A stretch of 64,000 nucleotides of DNA from Bacteriovorax sp037444575 (lineage in GTDB: Bacteria > Bdellovibrionota > Bacteriovoracia > Bacteriovoracales > Bacteriovoracaceae), in assembly GCA_037444575.1 (NCBI GenBank), contig JBBIME010000008.1, forward strand, positions 186,001 to 250,000, read 5' to 3'. Shown piece after piece: positions 60,273 to 64,000 of this stretch. Within the stretch, counting starts at the first letter, position 1, and every line of letters starts with the position of its first letter. The notes beneath the pieces were generated by a model. That model did not search any database and had not been told where the DNA came from. It was given only the letters and a program-made list of their open reading frames with translations. The translations under genes and the position numbers were made by a program.

Positions 60273-62594
60273 ATGAATAGTAAAAGAAGTGAACGAAATG
60301 ATCTTGAGGAAAAAAAAATACAAGCTCTAGATTATCATTCTGAAGGACGTCCTGGAAAGATTGAAGTTATAACAACTAAACCATTTTTTACTTCTTTGGA
60401 TTTAGCAAAAGCCTATACGCCGGGAGTGGCCTTTCCTTGTTTAGAAATAGCAAAACAACCTGAGCTTGCTTATAAATATACATCTAAAGGAAATTTAGTC
60501 GCAGTTATTTCTAATGGAACAGCAGTATTAGGATTGGGAAATATTGGTGCAATTGCTGGTAAGCCCGTGATGGAAGGAAAAGGAAACCTATTTAAAAAAT
60601 TTGCAGACATAGATGTTTTTGACATTGAAGTAAATGAACCATCAGTAGAAGGTATGGTTAAGTTTGTAACTCAAATTGAACCAACCTTTGGCGGAATAAA
60701 TTTAGAAGATATAAAAGCTCCAGAGTGTTTTGAAATTGAAGCTCAGTTGATCGAAAAATTAAATATTCCTGTTTTTCATGACGATCAACACGGAACTGCA
60801 ATTATAGCTTCGGCAGCGTTCATAAATGCCTTAGAAATTACAAATAGAAAAATTAAAGATACAAAATTAGTAGTTTCAGGAGCAGGGGCAGCCGCTATTT
60901 CAATTATTAAGTTGTTACTTGAATTAGGATTAACGAAACAAAATCTAATTATTTGTGATTCAAATGGTGTTATTTATAAAGGACGTAAAGAAGGAATGAA
61001 CAAGTATAAAGAAGAGTTTGCGATTGAAACCTCTTTGAGAACTTTAAGTGATGCAATGGTTGAAGCTGATGCATTTATTGGCTGCTCAGCTAGGGGGCTA
61101 GTTAGTCCTGAAATGGTGAGAAGTATGGGGCGCGATCCAATTATATTTGCTATGGCAAATCCTGATCCTGAAATTTATCCTTCGGAAGTTCATGCTGTTA
61201 GAGATGACGCAATAATGGCGACTGGTAGATCTGATTTTCCTAACCAAGTTAATAATGTTTTATGTTTCCCCTTTATTTTTAGAGGTGCATTGGATGTCAG
61301 GGCATCCAAAATAAATATGCAAATGAAATTAGCTGCAGTTAAGGCCCTTTCAGAATTGGCTAAAGAGGATGTTCCAGAAGAGGTTAAGATAGCCTACGGT
61401 GATGAAGATTTTAAATTTGGTAAAAATTATTTAATTCCGAAAGCATTTGATTCAAGGATATTGACAAGGGTTACCCCTGCTGTGGCAAAGGCAGCAATGG
61501 ACTCGGGAGTGGCAAGAGTTTCGATTAAGGATATGCATGAATATGCAAGATCTCTTGAAGGGAGAATGGGAAATTCAGCCCAATTTATGAAATCTCTTAG
61601 AGATCGATTATATTCTCAAGTAGAAAGAAATAGATGCAAAGTTAAAGTTGTATTTGCAGAAGGAAAAAACACAAGAATATTATTAGCAGCAAAGCAGTTA
61701 ATTGAGGAAGATTTAATAGAACCAATATTGCTTGGAAATAAAAAATCAATCCATAAAAAAATGGATCTTCTTGGATTGGAAAGTTTAAAAGAAGACATAA
61801 AAATCTTTAGCCCTAAAAAACATAACGAATTTAGTAATTATGTTCGAATGTATTCAAAAGAGCGACAGAGAAGTGGAATATCTATTTATCATGCAGAGGA
61901 GTTAATGTCTCATCAAAATTATTTTGGTTCAATGATGGTAAAACATGGGCTTGCTGATGTTATGATTGCTGGCCCAACATTAAACTATGCGGATTGCTTT
62001 CCGCCATTAATTCATGTCCTTGGAACTGAAGAAAAAAAACAAGTTTCAGGTATTTTTATTATGACGTTTAAAAATCGTGTATTATTTTTTGCAGATTGTG
62101 CGGTTCAAGTTGAACCAAATGAAAATCAGTTGTGCGAAATAGCAGCAAGTACTGCTGAATTATTTAGAAAGTTAATGAATAGAGAGCCACGAATTTCTTT
62201 TTTAAGTTTTTCTAATTTTGGATCAAGTGAACATAGGAAAGCAAAAATGGTTAAAGATGCTGTTCTTTTAACCAAAACTCGTTACCCAAATTTAAAAGTC
62301 GAAGGCGAATTGCAAGCTGATGTTGCTGTTAATAAGTCAATTATGGATAGACTGTTTAACTTTTCAACATTAGACGGGCCAAGTGATATTTTAATTTTTC
62401 CAGATTTAAATTCGGCGAATATCAGTTACAAATTGTTAGCTCAATTAGCTAATGCAAATGCTATTGGTCCAATTTTAGTCCCAATGAATTTTTCAGCTAA
62501 TATTATTCCAAGAACAGCAAGTGTAACTGAGATAGTAAATATGTGTGTGTTGTCCTCAATATTAAAAGAAAAGAACGTTGCATTTAAATATTAA
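60273..62594 (+). CDS. maeB: Malic enzyme with C-terminal phosphotransacetylase-like domain
   Basis: 773 residues. The N-terminal malic enzyme domain (about 15-430) has AKAYTPGVAFPCLEIA, the metal site FHDDQHGTAII, the Rossmann segment VVSGAGAAAISIIKLLLELG and MANPDPEIYP. The C-terminal 330 residues match phosphate acetyltransferase (KVVFAEGKNTRILLAA, VEGELQADVAVN) and are usually regulatory in MaeB. It converts malate to pyruvate with NADP. Twelve bp after the SPT-like gene and 13 bp before sdhC, so it links to the TCA operon. Confidence 0.93.
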   Translation: MNSKRSERNDLEEKKIQALDYHSEGRPGKIEVITTKPFFTSLDLAKAYTPGVAFPCLEIAKQPELAYKYTSKGNLVAVISNGTAVLGLGNIGAIAGKPVMEGKGNLFKKFADIDVFDIEVNEPSVEGMVKFVTQIEPTFGGINLEDIKAPECFEIEAQLIEKLNIPVFHDDQHGTAIIASAAFINALEITNRKIKDTKLVVSGAGAAAISIIKLLLELGLTKQNLIICDSNGVIYKGRKEGMNKYKEEFAIETSLRTLSDAMVEADAFIGCSARGLVSPEMVRSMGRDPIIFAMANPDPEIYPSEVHAVRDDAIMATGRSDFPNQVNNVLCFPFIFRGALDVRASKINMQMKLAAVKALSELAKEDVPEEVKIAYGDEDFKFGKNYLIPKAFDSRILTRVTPAVAKAAMDSGVARVSIKDMHEYARSLEGRMGNSAQFMKSLRDRLYSQVERNRCKVKVVFAEGKNTRILLAAKQLIEEDLIEPILLGNKKSIHKKMDLLGLESLKEDIKIFSPKKHNEFSNYVRMYSKERQRSGISIYHAEELMSHQNYFGSMMVKHGLADVMIAGPTLNYADCFPPLIHVLGTEEKKQVSGIFIMTFKNRVLFFADCAVQVEPNENQLCEIAASTAELFRKLMNREPRISFLSFSNFGSSEHRKAKMVKDAVLLTKTRYPNLKVEGELQADVAVNKSIMDRLFNFSTLDGPSDILIFPDLNSANISYKLLAQLANANAIGPILVPMNFSANIIPRTASVTEIVNMCVLSSILKEKNVAFKY

Positions 62595-62607
62595 CTAAGG
62601 AAATTAC

Positions 62608-63282
62608 GTGAAAAAGAAATTTTCAACATTCGATAGTTCTTCGGTTGTAAAAAAACAGATTATGGCAGGTACAGGCTTGCTTCTCTGTGGTTTTTTATTA
62701 AGTCATTTAGCAGGAAATCTTTTATTATTTCTTGGGCCAGATGCTTTCAATAAGTATTCTCATGCCCTAGTAAGTAATCCCGCAATTTATCTTGCTGAAG
62801 TTCTCTTAGGACTATTGTTTTTAAGCCACATGTTAATGGCTTTTAAACTTACTCTTGAAAACAAAAGAGCGAGACCAGAACAATATTACATGAGAAAAAC
62901 TTCTGGCAGAGGAGCAACGATTGCTTCTTCAACAATGCCATATACAGGTTTAATTGCTCTTGTATTTTTAATTATCCACATTCAGGGATTAAAATTTGGA
63001 ACTCACTACACAACTAATGTTGGTGGTGTTGAAATGCGTGATATCTATAAAACAACGATTGAGTATTTTCAAAACCCACTTCATGTTGTTGGTTATGTAA
63101 TCGCGGTTGTTTCATTGGGATTACACGTAAGTCACGGTTTCTGGTCAGCTTTCCAATCCCTAGGCTTAAATCACAAAAAATATATGCCGAAGATTAAAAT
63201 CTTCTCATGTCTATACGGTATCCTGGTTGCAGTTGGATTTTCATCACTACCAGTTTACTGCTATTTTTTAGGAGTTAAATAA
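62608..63282 (+). CDS. sdhC: Succinate dehydrogenase/fumarate reductase cytochrome b subunit, B-type
   Basis: 224 residues from a GTG start with AAGGAAA upstream. Five transmembrane helices with heme-ligand histidines in LSHLAGN, LSHMLMAF, IHIQGLKFG and LHVSHGFWSAF, the pattern of di-heme cytochrome b558 (Bacillus/Wolinella/Bacteroidetes type). It anchors SdhA/SdhB and passes electrons to quinone. sdhA follows after 1 bp. Confidence 0.92.
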   Translation: MKKKFSTFDSSSVVKKQIMAGTGLLLCGFLLSHLAGNLLLFLGPDAFNKYSHALVSNPAIYLAEVLLGLLFLSHMLMAFKLTLENKRARPEQYYMRKTSGRGATIASSTMPYTGLIALVFLIIHIQGLKFGTHYTTNVGGVEMRDIYKTTIEYFQNPLHVVGYVIAVVSLGLHVSHGFWSAFQSLGLNHKKYMPKIKIFSCLYGILVAVGFSSLPVYCYFLGVK

Positions 63283-63283
63283 T

Positions 63284-64000
63284 ATGTCAGATACAAATAT
63301 TAAAAAACTAGATGGCAAAACTCCAACAGGTCCAATTGAAGACAGATGGAGTAATCATAAATTCAATATGAAAATCGTAAACGCTGCTAACAAGAGAAAG
63401 TACTCTGTTATCATCGTTGGTACTGGATTAGCAGGAGGATCTGCAGCAGCAGCTCTTGCCGAACTAGGATATCAAGTAACGACATTTTGTATTCAAGATT
63501 CACCAAGACGTGCACACTCGATTGCCGCTCAAGGTGGTATCAACGCTGCTAAAAACTATACAAATGACGGTGACTCTATTCACAGACTTTTTTACGATAC
63601 AGTAAAAGGTGGAGACTATAGAGCTCGCGAAAGTAACGTTCACCGTTTAGCTGAAGTTGCAAATAATATTATTGATCAATGTGTGGCCCAAGGTGTTCCG
63701 TTTGCTCGTGAATACGGTGGAACTTTATCAAATAGATCATTCGGTGGAGCGCAAGTTTCAAGAACGTTCTATGCTAGAGGACAAACAGGACAACAACTTT
63801 TATTAGGTGCTTATTCAGCGATGATGAAAGAAGTTCACAATGGAAAAGTAAAATCATACACACGTCGTGAAATGGTTGAGCTAGTAATTGTTGAAGGTAA
63901 AGCTCGCGGTGTAATTATGAGAAACGTAGTTACAGGTGAACTTGAAAAACATATGGCAGACGCTGTAATTTTAGCGACAGGTGGATACGGAAACGTATTC
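63284..64000 (+). CDS. sdhA: Succinate dehydrogenase flavoprotein subunit, N-terminal 239 residues
   Basis: Open to the window end. FAD dinucleotide motif VIIVGTGLAGGSAAAALAELG (about 45-65), covalent FAD histidine in RAHSIAAQGGINAAKNY, and active-site region FGGAQVSRTFYARGQTGQQLL. ILATGGYGNVF closes the visible part. This is the long B-type SdhA matching the cytochrome encoded upstream. The gene continues outside the window. Confidence 0.95.
   Translation, partial: MSDTNIKKLDGKTPTGPIEDRWSNHKFNMKIVNAANKRKYSVIIVGTGLAGGSAAAALAELGYQVTTFCIQDSPRRAHSIAAQGGINAAKNYTNDGDSIHRLFYDTVKGGDYRARESNVHRLAEVANNIIDQCVAQGVPFAREYGGTLSNRSFGGAQVSRTFYARGQTGQQLLLGAYSAMMKEVHNGKVKSYTRREMVELVIVEGKARGVIMRNVVTGELEKHMADAVILATGGYGNVF

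Noticed and set aside
1..64000. CRISPR array, insertion sequence, rRNA or tRNA
   Set aside because: Read for direct-repeat/spacer patterns, transposase motifs and stable RNA signatures; none convincing in the window.

Overview
The window is an AT-rich Gram-negative chromosome segment. Its gene content points to a Bdellovibrio-and-like organism, most likely Bacteriovoracaceae. Supporting features are abundant lipoproteins and secreted proteins, divergent chemotaxis proteins, an LTA-synthase-like enzyme, a type III polyketide synthase cluster, a Bacteroidetes-like serine palmitoyltransferase homologue (sphingolipids are known in Bacteriovorax stolpii) and a B-type succinate dehydrogenase. The species assignment is inference; no rRNA or tRNA gene was recognised.

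Layout. 0-14.6 kb: start of a ureohydrolase gene; an RND/MMPL exporter facing a three-gene operon (flavoprotein, type III PKS, methyltransferase fused to YceI) that looks like a phenolic-lipid pathway; an OmpR/histidine kinase pair; an LTA-synthase-like membrane enzyme; a chemoreceptor; gamma-glutamyltransferase with an unknown partner. 14.6-20.5 kb: a frameshifted receiver-domain gene, then a chemotaxis module made of a soluble four-PAS receptor, CheR, CheD and a triple-CheW protein, with no CheA nearby. 20.5-29.6 kb: secreted proteins (beta-helix, carbohydrate-binding-like), an MRP/ABCC-like full ABC transporter preceded by two very small ORFs and a strong promoter, a glutamine amidotransferase, and an arsenite methyltransferase with a MerR-type promoter.

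29.87-43.2 kb: a compact integrative conjugative element. It has a tyrosine integrase, an excisionase-like protein, SSB, a small relaxosome-like protein, a 125-bp nested inverted repeat (candidate oriT), a Replic_Relax-type protein, a VirD4-like coupling protein and VirB10, B9, B8, B6, B5, B4, B3 and B2-like genes, closed by a large lipoprotein. No HUH relaxase is visible.

43.5-49.2 kb: a tightly packed six-gene operon, divergent from the conjugation operon. It encodes an oligopeptide-binding protein, a membrane histidine kinase, a sigma54 activator, an alpha/beta hydrolase, a 48-residue secreted peptide and an ICMT-family methyltransferase. This is my best candidate for an undescribed system: a peptide-signalling circuit. 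The shared intergenic region carries 12-bp tandem repeats and a sigma54-like -24/-12 element pointing into the conjugation operon, so the circuit may control transfer.

49.4-64 kb: a heme-motif protein, a degenerate diadenylate-cyclase-like protein with a DUF1275 membrane protein, a methyltransferase, then central metabolism. Here gap-gcvT-gcvH diverges from gcvP-SPT-maeB, followed by sdhC and the start of sdhA. Three copies of a TTATTGCA-N6-TGCAATAA-type operator lie in the two divergent promoter regions, suggesting one regulator for this block.
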